Source: Prevotella sp.
GTDB lineage: Bacteria > Bacteroidota > Bacteroidia > Bacteroidales > Bacteroidaceae
Direction: 5' to 3'
Assembly (NCBI GenBank): GCA_017650905.1
Contig: JAGCDZ010000017.1
Location: forward strand, 1-64,000
DNA length: 64,000 nt
A model generated the notes under the pieces. The model did no database searches and had not been told where the DNA came from. It saw only the letters and a list, made by a program, of their open reading frames with translations. Shown one piece after another: positions 43,332 through 51,903 of this stretch (position 1 is the stretch's first letter; every line of letters starts with the position of its first letter). The position numbers and the translations under genes were made by a program.

Positions 43332-45344
43332 ATGAACGACAACAAAGTTATGAACATGGCAGCGGACAATATCCGTATCCTTGCTGCCTCGATGGTTGAA
43401 AAGGCAAAGTCGGGTCACCCCGGCGGTGCTATGGGTGGTGCAGACTTCATTAACACCCTGTACAGTGAGTTCCTAGTGTATGACCCCGAGAATCCTGCAT
43501 GGGAGGGACGCGACCGTTTCTTCCTCGATCCTGGTCACATGGCTCCAATGCTCTATAGCCAGCTCGCCCTCATCGGCAAGTATACGCTGGAGGATCTGAA
43601 GAACCTGCGTCAGTGGGGTTCTGTGACACCCGGTCACCCTGAGCGCGAGATTGAGCGTGGTATCGAAAACACCTCTGGTCCCCTTGGACAGGGTCACTGC
43701 TTCGCCGTCGGTGCTGCTATCGCCGCTAAGTTCCTGAAGGCTCGTCTGGGCAATGTGATGAACCAGACCATCTACGCCTACATCTCTGACGGTGGCGTGC
43801 AGGAGGAGATCTCACAGGGTGCTGGTCGTATCGCCGGCAACCTGGGTCTGGACAACCTGATCATGTTCTACGACGCTAACGATATTCAGCTTTCTACCCG
43901 TACCGAGGTGGTGACCTGCGAGGATACCGCTAAGAAGTATGAAGCTTGGGGCTGGTTTGTTCAGAAGATCGATGGTAACGACGTGGATCAGATCCGTGAG
44001 GCTATCAAGAAGGCTCAGGCTGAGAAGGAGCGTCCAAGTCTGATTATCGGTCACTGTATCATGGGTAAGGGTGCCCGTAAGGCTGACAACAGCTCATACG
44101 AGAGCAACTGTGCTACCCACGGTGCTCCTCTCGGTGGCGATGCTTACATCAACACCATGAAGAACCTGGGTGCTGATCCTGAGAATCCATTCCAGATTTT
44201 CCCAGAGGTTCAAGAACTCTACGCCAAGCGTGCTGAGGAACTGAAGAAGATCTGCGCTGAGCGCTATGCCGAGAAGGCTGAGTGGGCCAAGGGTCATCCC
44301 GTACAGGCCAAGCAGCTTGAGGAGTGGTTCAGCGGTAAGGCTCCTGTGATTGACTGGAGCAAGGTAGAGCAGAAAGCCGGCTCGGCTACCCGTAGCGCTT
44401 CAGCTGCTGTTCTCGGACAGCTGGCTGAGCAGGTGCCCAATATGATCTGTGCTTCTGCCGACCTGAGCAATTCAGATAATACCAATGGCTTCCTGAAGAA
44501 GACCAAGGACTTGGTGAAGGGTGACTTCAGCGGTGCATTTTTCGAGGCTGGTGTGGCTGAGCTCACCATGGCTTGCTGCTGTATCGGTATGGCTCTGCAC
44601 GGTGGTGTGATCCCCGCTTGCGGTACCTTCTTCGTATTCTCTGACTATATGAAACCCGCCGTTCGTATGGCTGCCCTGATGGAGCTGCCTGTGAAGTTCA
44701 TATGGACACACGACGCCTTCCGCGTTGGTGAGGATGGTCCTACCCACGAGCCCGTGGAGCAGGAGGCACAGATCCGTCTGATGGAGAAGCTGAAGAACCA
44801 TCACGGCAAGAACTCTGTACTCGTAGTTCGTCCTGCCGATGCTGAGGAGACCACCGTCTGCTGGCGCATGGCTATGGAGAATGTCGATACCCCGACCGCT
44901 CTCATCTTCTCTCGTCAGAACATCGAGATGCTGCCCGAGGGCAATGACTACACACAGGCTACCAAGGGTGCTTACGTGGTTGCCGGCTCTGATGAGGATT
45001 ACGACGTGATCCTGCTGGCTTCCGGTTCTGAGGTGTCCACCCTTGAGGCTGGTGCCAAACTGCTTGCTGCCGATGGCATCAAGACACGTATCGTGAGCGT
45101 TCCTTCTGAGGGTCTGTTCCGCAGCCAGAGTAAGGAATATCAGCAGAGCGTGCTACCTGCAGGCAAGAAGAAGTTCGGTCTGACCGCTGGTCTGCCCGTG
45201 AACCTCGAAGGTTTGGTAGGTGCCGATGGTACTGTATGGGGTCTTGAGAGCTTCGGTTTCTCTGCTCCTTACAAAGTGCTCGACGAGAAGCTCGGCTTCA
45301 CTGGTGAGAACGTGTACAACCAGGTAAAGAAACTGCTTGCTTAA
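43332..45344 (+). CDS. tkt: transketolase
   Basis: 670 residues. Thiamine-diphosphate enzyme moving two-carbon units between sugar phosphates in the non-oxidative pentose phosphate pathway. Visible: KSGHPGGAMGGADF (about 26-39), PGHPE, GPLGQGHCFAVG, the TPP/Mg region YISDGGVQEEISQGAG...MFYDAND, GPTHEPVEQ with a catalytic His, and the C-terminal domain. It takes the xylulose 5-phosphate made by the arabinose operon. Followed after 77 bases by the cytidylate kinase-like gene and rpiB. Confidence 0.97.
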   Translation: MNDNKVMNMAADNIRILAASMVEKAKSGHPGGAMGGADFINTLYSEFLVYDPENPAWEGRDRFFLDPGHMAPMLYSQLALIGKYTLEDLKNLRQWGSVTPGHPEREIERGIENTSGPLGQGHCFAVGAAIAAKFLKARLGNVMNQTIYAYISDGGVQEEISQGAGRIAGNLGLDNLIMFYDANDIQLSTRTEVVTCEDTAKKYEAWGWFVQKIDGNDVDQIREAIKKAQAEKERPSLIIGHCIMGKGARKADNSSYESNCATHGAPLGGDAYINTMKNLGADPENPFQIFPEVQELYAKRAEELKKICAERYAEKAEWAKGHPVQAKQLEEWFSGKAPVIDWSKVEQKAGSATRSASAAVLGQLAEQVPNMICASADLSNSDNTNGFLKKTKDLVKGDFSGAFFEAGVAELTMACCCIGMALHGGVIPACGTFFVFSDYMKPAVRMAALMELPVKFIWTHDAFRVGEDGPTHEPVEQEAQIRLMEKLKNHHGKNSVLVVRPADAEETTVCWRMAMENVDTPTALIFSRQNIEMLPEGNDYTQATKGAYVVAGSDEDYDVILLASGSEVSTLEAGAKLLAADGIKTRIVSVPSEGLFRSQSKEYQQSVLPAGKKKFGLTAGLPVNLEGLVGADGTVWGLESFGFSAPYKVLDEKLGFTGENVYNQVKKLLA

Positions 45345-45421
45345 CCACCTGAGTCAAGAAGTGAGTGTCTGAGCGACCGCCACAACAAATCAATGAACCA
45401 ATTATAATTAAATAAAAAATT

Positions 45422-46066
45422 ATGAACAAAAACGAAAACTTTATCATTACTATCAATCGTGAGTTAGGTAGTGGCGGTCGTACCGTCGGCCGTTTGTTGG
45501 CTGAGAAATTGGGAGTAGCATTCTACGACAAATGGCTCATCAACGAACTGAAGAGCAAGTTCAATATCAGCACCGAAGAGGTGGAAAAAGTGAAGGGTGG
45601 CAACAGTTCCTGGTGGCGCGAAATGCTGAACTCAGCCATCTATATGGGAGAAAAGATGAGTGAGATAAACAGCGTGCCCCATCCCCCTATGGACGCATAC
45701 CACTTGGTAACCACCGACGACATGTACAAGGTAGAGACTGAGATCTTCAGCCATCTTGCCGACAATGAGTCGTGCATCGTGGCAGGTCGTACTGGTTTCT
45801 ACGTGTTCCGCAATCACCCCAACCACCTGAGCATTCTCATACAGGCCTCTATGCCGTTCCGCATAGAGCGTGTGATGCGCAAACAGGACATGTCCGAGGA
45901 CGAAGCCCGCATGACCATTGAGAAGGTGGACAAGATGCGTGAGAACTATGTCAAAAAGTTCACCAAGACGTCGCGCTATGACACTCGCAACTATGACCTC
46001 GTCATCTCTGCCGATAATAAGACAGAAGAAGAGATTGTAGATCTCATCATGAATTACATTGGATAG
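45422..46066 (+). CDS. cytidylate kinase-like protein
   Basis: 214 residues. P-loop-like start ITINRELGSGGRTVGRLLAEKLGVAFYDK (about 9-37) as in the Cytidylate_kin2 family, with RTGFYVF and RIERVMRKQDMSEDEA further on. Members are P-loop nucleotide kinases of uncertain substrate. It is 3 bases before rpiB, so co-transcribed with it. Confidence 0.82.
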   Translation: MNKNENFIITINRELGSGGRTVGRLLAEKLGVAFYDKWLINELKSKFNISTEEVEKVKGGNSSWWREMLNSAIYMGEKMSEINSVPHPPMDAYHLVTTDDMYKVETEIFSHLADNESCIVAGRTGFYVFRNHPNHLSILIQASMPFRIERVMRKQDMSEDEARMTIEKVDKMRENYVKKFTKTSRYDTRNYDLVISADNKTEEEIVDLIMNYIG

Positions 46067-46069
46067 ACT

Positions 46070-46510
46070 ATGGAAGTAAAGACTATCGGCATAGCCAGCG
46101 ACCATGCTGGCTATGCTTTGAAACAGTTTGTAAAGAAGTACCTCGACGAGAAGGGCTACGCCTACAAGGACTACGGTACCTACACCGAGGACTCTTGCGA
46201 CTACTCTGATTTCGGTCATGCACTGGCTGAGGGCATTGAGCAGGGCGAGGTATTCCCTGGTATCGCTATCTGCGGCAGCGGCGAAGGCATCAATATGACG
46301 CTGAACAAGCACCAGAGCATCCGTGCAGGTCTCTGCTGGATTCCTGAGATTGCCCATCTGATTCGTCAGCATAACGATGCCAATGTGCTCGTGATGCCCG
46401 GACGGTTTATCGACGACGATATGGCCCGTAAGATAATGGACGAGTTCTTTACTACCACCTTTGAGGGTGGGCGTCATCAGAAACGTGTCGATAAGATTCC
46501 ATGTAAATAA
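46070..46510 (+). CDS. rpiB: ribose-5-phosphate isomerase B
   Basis: 146 residues, RpiB/LacAB family: GIASDHAGYALK at the N-terminus with Asp-His, catalytic Cys in ICGSGEGINM (about 70-79), and the His-containing IRQHNDANVLVMPGR. Interconverts ribulose 5-phosphate and ribose 5-phosphate. With transketolase it links arabinose catabolism to the pentose phosphate pool. Ends at the terminator 46518-46543. Confidence 0.95.
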   Translation: MEVKTIGIASDHAGYALKQFVKKYLDEKGYAYKDYGTYTEDSCDYSDFGHALAEGIEQGEVFPGIAICGSGEGINMTLNKHQSIRAGLCWIPEIAHLIRQHNDANVLVMPGRFIDDDMARKIMDEFFTTTFEGGRHQKRVDKIPCK

Positions 46511-46517
46511 CAAAAAG

Positions 46518-46543
46518 GTCTCGGCAATCGCCGAGACTTTTTT
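46518..46543. terminator. bidirectional terminator between rpiB and a lipoprotein gene
   Basis: GTCTCGGC (46518-46525, with the preceding G) pairs with GCCGAGAC (46530-46537) around loop AATC. Six T follow on the plus strand, and CTTTTTG follows on the minus strand, so it serves both convergent genes. Confidence 0.9.
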
Positions 46544-47057
46544 ATTGTACCTCAAAATTCTTCACCCACTCTTTCAGTTCGATGATCGCATCCTCATGCT
46601 CCGGATAGTAGCGCAGGATAATGGTCACCAAACGCGCGGAATCCTCGATGACCTTGGCATAGTACTCCCAATCGTCGTCGGTACCCCTATGGATAGAGTA
46701 ACGGTCGGTGATTTCGACAAGATCAGCCCCCATGCCCATCATCCGTTGGCCTGGACTACGCATCATACTATCAATAGACTCCGACATGACAGATACCGAC
46801 ACATCGTCCATCATGAACAACTCCTGAAGTCCTGCCGTCTCAGGCAATTCCTGATGAACGAGATACGAGGGATAGTTGATGTTGAACCCTAGGCGCTCGC
46901 TATAATACTTCAACAGGCTGTACTGACCCATTCGTATCGACACACTGTCGGCACTCGTCAATTCACTCACATAGGCCTTGGGTTGCCTACGACCGCTGCA
47001 TCCACCCAACATCCCGATGGCGATGACAACCAGAATCAAAAATCTGCTCTGTTTCAT
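46542..47057 (-). CDS. small lipoprotein of unknown function
   Basis: 171 residues from Met at 47057. Lipoprotein signal MKQSRFLILVVIAIGMLGGC, lipobox LGGC (Cys20). The mature part has no motif that I recognise; it contains ERLGFNINYPSYLVHQE and a Met-rich run MMRSPGQRMMGMGADLVEI. The layout (lipoprotein with NINYPSYL) resembles Bacteroidota proteins of unknown role. The frame extends to 47114, but the -7 box at 47081-47088 excludes that start. Convergent with rpiB, divergent from HU. Confidence 0.75.
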   Translation of the reverse strand: MKQSRFLILVVIAIGMLGGCSGRRQPKAYVSELTSADSVSIRMGQYSLLKYYSERLGFNINYPSYLVHQELPETAGLQELFMMDDVSVSVMSESIDSMMRSPGQRMMGMGADLVEITDRYSIHRGTDDDWEYYAKVIEDSARLVTIILRYYPEHEDAIIELKEWVKNFEVQ

Positions 47058-47080
47058 ACAAAAAACACATTTTTCAGCCA

Positions 47081-47088
47081 CAAAGATA
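47081..47088 (-). promoter_or_regulatory. -7 element of the lipoprotein gene
   Basis: TATCTTTG on the minus strand, 23 bases before the ATG at 47057. It lies about 90 bases from the divergent HU promoter. Confidence 0.55.
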
Positions 47089-47149
47089 CAAAAAAAGGGG
47101 CAATTAATTATCAAAAATCATTAAATTCAAAAAAAAATGGGGAAATATT

Positions 47150-47179
47150 TTTGTAATCGGCTGAAAATTAGTAACTTTG
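47150..47179 (+). promoter_or_regulatory. promoter of the HU gene
   Basis: TTTG (47150-47153), 18 bases, TAACTTTG (47172-47179). Leader of about 50 bases to the ATG at 47239. Confidence 0.65.
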
Positions 47180-47238
47180 CAGTCCAAAATCGAGAAAAAG
47201 CAGATATTCACATTATTAATATATAGAAATAGAGAAAA

Positions 47239-47517
47239 ATGACTAAGGCAGAAATCATCAACAAAATTGCTGAAGAGACAGGCATTGCCAAGAAAGATGT
47301 GGCCGCTACCGTAGAGGCCTTTATGGAAGAAATCCGTGTAAGCCTGGCGGATAACAAAGAGAATGTCTACCTGCGTGGATTCGGTACCTTTACCGTCAAG
47401 CATCGTGCAGCCAAAACCGCACGTAATATCTCCAAGAACACGACACTGGTTATTGATGCCCACGACTTCCCCGCATTCAAGCCCTCCAGGAGTTTCATTG
47501 AAAAGATGAAGAATTAA
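47239..47517 (+). CDS. HU-family DNA-binding protein
   Basis: 92 residues, standard length. N-terminal helices MTKAEIINKIAEETGIAKKDVAATVEAFM, then the HU/IHF signature in the beta arm: RGFGTFTVKHRAAKTARN (about 46-63). Dimeric nucleoid protein that bends DNA without strong sequence choice. The arm tip is short of the usual Pro-containing motif (KNTTLVIDAHDFPAFKPS). Followed after 30 bases by the small basic peptide gene. Confidence 0.93.
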   Translation: MTKAEIINKIAEETGIAKKDVAATVEAFMEEIRVSLADNKENVYLRGFGTFTVKHRAAKTARNISKNTTLVIDAHDFPAFKPSRSFIEKMKN

Positions 47518-47547
47518 TTAGAATTTTAACAATAAACATTTAGAATT

Positions 47548-47637
47548 ATGCCAAACGGAAAAAAGAAGAAGGGCCACAAAATGGCTACTCACAAGCGTAA
47601 GAAGAGACTGCGCAAGAATCGTCATAAGAGCAAGTAA
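47548..47637 (+). CDS. 29-aa basic peptide (AURKAIP1/COX24, mS38-like)
   Basis: 29 codons: MPNGKKKKGHKMATHKRKKR and then LRKNRHKSK. Seventeen of the residues are Lys, Arg or His. The MATHKRKKRLRKNRHK core is the AURKAIP1/COX24 motif known from mitochondrial ribosomal protein mS38 and from short Bacteroidota proteins; it is probably a small-subunit ribosomal protein. Below the size limit of many gene finders. Between HU and RNase G; a hairpin with CCTTTTG tail follows. Confidence 0.85.
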   Translation: MPNGKKKKGHKMATHKRKKRLRKNRHKSK

Positions 47638-47686
47638 TCCCTGATTACTGCTCCGACGGATAGACGTAGCAAAAGAAATGAAAGGA

Positions 47687-47726
47687 GTGTGTCTGCAAAT
47701 CCAACGAGGATTGCGACACACCCTTT
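47687..47726 (+). terminator. hairpin between the basic peptide gene and rng
   Basis: GTGTGTC (47687-47693) pairs with GACACAC (47715-47721), and inner CAAATCC with GGATTG; CCTTTT follows. Short T-tract, so moderate strength; some read-through into rng is likely. Confidence 0.55.
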
Positions 47727-47762
47727 TGAATTAAAACCCATTATCAAGACAAGCAAAAGACA

Positions 47763-49343
47763 ATGACAAGTGAAGTTATCATTGATGTGCAACCGAAGGA
47801 CATCTCGATCGCACTGCTCGAAGACAAGACGCTGGTGGAATACCAGAAGGAGCAGCGGTCGGCATCGTTCTCCGTGGGCAACATCTACGTGGCAAAGGTG
47901 AAAAAGCTGATGCCCGGACTGAACGCCTGTTTTGTGGATGTCGGTGCTGAGCGTGTCGCATTCCTGCATTATCTTGACCTGGGCTCTCAATTCTGCTCCT
48001 ATGAAAAATACCTGAAACAGGTAACAAGCGACCGCAAGAAACTCTACCCGATCCAGAAAGCCACCATCCAGCCGACACTGCCCAAAGACGGCAGCATTGC
48101 CAATGCGCTGAAGGTGGGACAGGAGATCATGGTACAGATTGTCAAGGAACCTATCAACACGAAGGGTCCCCGTCTGACATGCGAACTCAGTTTCGCAGGA
48201 CGGTATCTCGTGCTGATGCCCTTCGACAACACCGTATCCGTATCGACAAAGATCAAGAAAGGTGAAGAAAGGAGTCGTCTGAAACAACTCATCCAGAGTA
48301 TCAAACCCAAGAACTTCGGCGTGATTGTACGAACCGTAGCTGAAGGCAAGCGGGCTGCAGAGCTGGATGCTGAGTTGAAAATCCTACTCAAGCGCTGGGA
48401 AGACGCTATTACAAAGGTACAGAAGACCGTAGAAAGGCCTGTACTCTGTTTTGAAGAACAAAGCCGTGCCGTAGCCTTGTTGCGCGACTTGTTCAATCCC
48501 ACTTACGACAGCATTCAAGTGAACGATGAGGTAATCAGTGAACAGATTCGCGACTACCTCGGTATGATTGCTCCAGAGAAAAAGGACATCGTAAAGCTTT
48601 ACAATGGTACGGTGCCCATTTTTGACAATTTCAATGTCACCAAGCAACTTAAGTCAGGATTCGGACGAACCGTAAACTACAAACATGGAGCTTATCTGAT
48701 CATCGAGCATACGGAGGCTATGCATGTGGTAGACGTAAACAGCGGAACGCGTGTGAAAAAGGAAAATGGCCAGGAAGCCAACGCCTTGGAGACTAACCTC
48801 GGCGCTGCTGATGAGCTGGCCCGTCAGTTGAGACTCCGTGACATGGGAGGTATCATCGTGGTGGATTTCGTGGATATGAAACTGGCTGAAGACCGCCAGA
48901 TCCTCTATGAGCGCATGTGCAAGAACATGCAGAAGGACCGCGCCCGCCACAATATCCTGCCACTGTCGAAGTTCGGACTGATGCAGATTACCCGTCAGCG
49001 TGTCCGTCCTGCAATGGACGTGAACGTTGAGGAGGAATGTCCCACCTGTCACGGCTCGGGAAAAATCAAGTCGAGCATCCTGTTTACAGACCAATTAGAG
49101 AGCAAAATTGATCGCATGGTCAACAAAATCGGCATCAAGAGGTTCTATTTGCATGTACACCCCTATGTGGCGGCCTATATCAACAAGGGCGTCTTCAGTC
49201 TGAAGATGCAATGGCAGCTGAAGTACGGGTTGGGCGTGCATATCATTCCTTCACAGAAACTGGCTTTCCTGCAGTATGAGTTCTATGACACTAAACAGCA
49301 GTTCATCGACATGCAGGAAGAAATTGAATCAACATTACAGTAA
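47763..49343 (+). CDS. rng: ribonuclease G
   Basis: 526 residues, RNase E/G family. N-terminal part with an S1-type RNA-binding domain (about 38-125: GNIYVAKVKKLMPGLNACFVDVG), the catalytic region with Mg-binding Asp in HVVDVNSGTR and VVDFVDMK, and the zinc-link cysteines in EEECPTCHGSGKI (about 420-432). Length fits RNase G, without the long RNase E degradosome tail. Single-strand endonuclease in rRNA maturation and mRNA decay. 16 bases before the glycosyltransferase gene. Confidence 0.95.
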   Translation: MTSEVIIDVQPKDISIALLEDKTLVEYQKEQRSASFSVGNIYVAKVKKLMPGLNACFVDVGAERVAFLHYLDLGSQFCSYEKYLKQVTSDRKKLYPIQKATIQPTLPKDGSIANALKVGQEIMVQIVKEPINTKGPRLTCELSFAGRYLVLMPFDNTVSVSTKIKKGEERSRLKQLIQSIKPKNFGVIVRTVAEGKRAAELDAELKILLKRWEDAITKVQKTVERPVLCFEEQSRAVALLRDLFNPTYDSIQVNDEVISEQIRDYLGMIAPEKKDIVKLYNGTVPIFDNFNVTKQLKSGFGRTVNYKHGAYLIIEHTEAMHVVDVNSGTRVKKENGQEANALETNLGAADELARQLRLRDMGGIIVVDFVDMKLAEDRQILYERMCKNMQKDRARHNILPLSKFGLMQITRQRVRPAMDVNVEEECPTCHGSGKIKSSILFTDQLESKIDRMVNKIGIKRFYLHVHPYVAAYINKGVFSLKMQWQLKYGLGVHIIPSQKLAFLQYEFYDTKQQFIDMQEEIESTLQ

Positions 49344-49359
49344 GTAATCTCTGTCGTCT

Positions 49360-50541
49360 ATGCTGACACTGAAAATCCTATTCTGGCTTTGTCTGTTTAT
49401 CGTATTCTATACTTATCTCGGATACGGCATACTGCTTTTCCTGATTATCCGCCTAAAAAGACTGGTGAAGGGAAAGCCCCAGATAATAGCCATGCCCGCA
49501 GACGATGAGCTGCCCACGATGACGCTCATGATCTGTGCTTACAACGAACAGGATATCGTGGCAGAGAAGATGCAAAACACCCGCGCCCTGGACTATCCAA
49601 AGGATAAGTTCAGGGTAATGTGGGTTACTGATGGCACAACGGACAACACCAATGAACTGCTGAAGGCTTATCCTGAGGTAGACCTGGTGTTCAGTCCTGA
49701 GCGCAAGGGTAAGACGGCTGCCCTGAAACACGGCCTCAGCAAGGTGAAAACGGAAATTTTGGCTTTTACCGATGCCAACACAATGATCAACAGTGGTGCC
49801 ATGCGTGAAATCGCCAGGCTATTCCAAGATAAGACCGTAGGTTGTGTCAGCGGTGAGAAACGTGTTGCCTCTCGAAATGGAGAGATGGCCGCAGAAGGCG
49901 AAGGTCTCTATTGGCGCTATGAGAGCACGTTGAAGAAATGGGATAGTGAACTCTACTCGACCATGGGTGCTGCAGGTGAATTGTATGCCATCCGCCCGGA
50001 ACTCTGTCGAGAAGTGCCTGACAATGCCCTTCTGGATGATTTCATGATGTCGATGCTCATCGTCGATGAAGGTCATCGCATTGCTTATGCACCTGATGCC
50101 TACGCTTTGGAATATGGCTCTGCCAACATTTTTGAGGAGTCAAAGCGCAAGCGTCGCATCGCAGCTGGTGGCCTGCAGAGTATCTGGTGGCTCCGCAAGA
50201 TGCTCAACCCGCTGCATCAGCCGTTGGTGGCCTTCCAGTACATCAGTCATCGCGTGCTGAGATGGAGCATTACCCCTATCGCATTGGTTATTCTGCTCCT
50301 CGTCAATATCCTTCTCGTGTGGGCTGGTTCTGGCTTGCTCTATACAATTCTACTGGCTCTGCAAGCTGCTTTTTATCTGGCTGCATTGCTGGGATGGGCA
50401 CTCAACAAATGCGGCCATCGGAACAAATTGCTATACACAGCCTACTATTTCCTGTTTATGAACCTGAATGTGTTCCGGGGAATGGCCTATCTGAAAAGCC
50501 ACTCTCATAGTGGAGCTTGGGAAAAAGCAAAGAGAAGTTGA
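49360..50541 (+). CDS. membrane GT2 glycosyltransferase
   Basis: 393 residues. One N-terminal helix (about 2-27), a cytoplasmic GT2 domain (about 45-285) and two or three C-terminal helices (about 295-365). GT-A features: MTLMICAYNEQDIV (45-60 region), TDGTTDNTNELL, FTDANTMINSG with the metal-binding Asp, GEKRVASRNG, DDFMMSMLIVDEG as ED-type base, and SKRKRRIAAGGLQSIWW in place of the QxxRW motif. Processive enzymes of this type make cell-surface polysaccharides; the product is unknown. 16 bases after rng. Confidence 0.87.
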   Translation: MLTLKILFWLCLFIVFYTYLGYGILLFLIIRLKRLVKGKPQIIAMPADDELPTMTLMICAYNEQDIVAEKMQNTRALDYPKDKFRVMWVTDGTTDNTNELLKAYPEVDLVFSPERKGKTAALKHGLSKVKTEILAFTDANTMINSGAMREIARLFQDKTVGCVSGEKRVASRNGEMAAEGEGLYWRYESTLKKWDSELYSTMGAAGELYAIRPELCREVPDNALLDDFMMSMLIVDEGHRIAYAPDAYALEYGSANIFEESKRKRRIAAGGLQSIWWLRKMLNPLHQPLVAFQYISHRVLRWSITPIALVILLLVNILLVWAGSGLLYTILLALQAAFYLAALLGWALNKCGHRNKLLYTAYYFLFMNLNVFRGMAYLKSHSHSGAWEKAKRS

Positions 50542-50557
50542 TTTTTTCCTCCATTTT

Positions 50558-50589
50558 TTTGTTTATCTGAAATACATTTGCTATCTTTG
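50558..50589 (+). promoter_or_regulatory. promoter of the hybrid histidine kinase gene
   Basis: TTTG (50558-50561), 20 bases, TATCTTTG (50582-50589). Full consensus; leader of about 18 bases to the ATG at 50614. Confidence 0.75.
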
Positions 50590-50613
50590 TAGCCGAATAG
50601 TGATGGAAATGGG

Positions 50614-51867
50614 ATGGAATTAAACGAAAAAGAAATTCTTCTGCAGAAGTTTGCTGATGCTAACCGAAAGTTAAAACTCTTGAACGAGCAACTGCAGATT
50701 GCAAACAAAAAACTGAAAGAATACGAAGAGAAGGCTCTGAAGGCTGAAAAAGCCAGTCAGATGAAATCCCTATTCCTGGCTAATATGAGCCATGAAATCC
50801 GTACCCCCCTGAACGCTATCGAAGGCTTCTCGCGCGTAATCGCTGAAACCGATTCAGAGGAGGAGCGCATGAAATATTATCAGATTATCGAGAGTAACAG
50901 CCAGCATCTGTTGAGTCTGATCAACGAAATCCTCGACCTCTCTAGAGTGGAATCGGGAGAAATCGAGATGAAGAAAACGATGACCGACATCAACCAACTG
51001 TGTGAAAACATCAGGCAGTTATTCAAATTCCGTTGTCCGGAGTCATTGAAGCTGAAGTTTGAGAAACCGTTGATGACCGTGACGATGAATACTGATGCCA
51101 ATCGACTTATTCAGGTGTTCTCCAATCTGATTGGCAATGCCTTAAAACATACCTCGACAGGTAGTATTACCTATGGTTTCCACGTCATCAACGAGATGAA
51201 GGAGATTGAATTCTTCGTAAAGGATACCGGCACAGGCATCGCTCCTGAATTTATCGATACCATTTTCAACACTTATGCATCTCAAGATGCTGACCAGCAA
51301 CAAGGTTTTGGCCTTGGTCTGGCACTCTGTAAGATTATTGTCGAGAAACTAGGTGGAACCATCAGCGTAAAGTCTACTGTTAACGTCGGTTCTACTTTTA
51401 CCTTCGTATTACCCTTCGATGGCACCATTGGTGGTGTCGATCAAGACCACACCACCACGACAACCAATGTACGCACCATCCGTGTAAGTGCCCGTCCTGA
51501 AGAAATGAACCAGAAGACGATTCTCGTAGCTGAGGATGAAGACAGTAACTATGAATTGGTGAAGATCGTGCTCCAGAAACGCTTCCGCCTGTTACGTGCC
51601 CATAACGGTATTGAGGCTGTCAACATGAATGAGGACGAGCAACCCGACCTTATCCTGATGGATATCCGCATGCCCGAGATGAACGGTCTCGATGCCACCC
51701 GTATCATCAAGGAAGTGAATCATGATACTCCCGTCATCGCCCTTAGCGCCTATGCCTTTGAAGAGAATATCCGCGAAGCCAAATTAGCAGGTTGCGATGA
51801 GTTCATGGCCAAGCCATTCAGGGTTGAAAATCTTATTGAGGTAGTCAGGAAATACCTTGATGACTAA
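50614..51867 (+). CDS. soluble hybrid histidine kinase/response regulator
   Basis: 417 residues. No signal, no membrane helix and no sensor domain: it starts with a coiled coil (about 1-50), then HisKA with the phospho-His in MSHEIRTPLNAI (about 58-69), HATPase with QVFSNLIGNALKHTSTG, DTGTGIAPE and GFGLGLALCK, a short linker, and a C-terminal receiver domain with the acidic pair in ILVAEDEDSNYE, phospho-acceptor Asp in LILMDIRMPEMNG, and Lys in MAKPF. A cytoplasmic phosphorelay protein that must get its signal through the coiled coil or from a partner. No DNA-binding output. Confidence 0.93.
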   Translation: MELNEKEILLQKFADANRKLKLLNEQLQIANKKLKEYEEKALKAEKASQMKSLFLANMSHEIRTPLNAIEGFSRVIAETDSEEERMKYYQIIESNSQHLLSLINEILDLSRVESGEIEMKKTMTDINQLCENIRQLFKFRCPESLKLKFEKPLMTVTMNTDANRLIQVFSNLIGNALKHTSTGSITYGFHVINEMKEIEFFVKDTGTGIAPEFIDTIFNTYASQDADQQQGFGLGLALCKIIVEKLGGTISVKSTVNVGSTFTFVLPFDGTIGGVDQDHTTTTTNVRTIRVSARPEEMNQKTILVAEDEDSNYELVKIVLQKRFRLLRAHNGIEAVNMNEDEQPDLILMDIRMPEMNGLDATRIIKEVNHDTPVIALSAYAFEENIREAKLAGCDEFMAKPFRVENLIEVVRKYLDD

Positions 51868-51903
51868 TATCTAAATGTATCTATCATTTCAAGACATTCT
51901 CTT

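Noticed and set aside
45632-46555. 307-codon minus-strand frame across the cytidylate kinase-like gene and rpiB
   Set aside because: Antisense to two recognised genes and crosses the rpiB terminator; no domain is visible.
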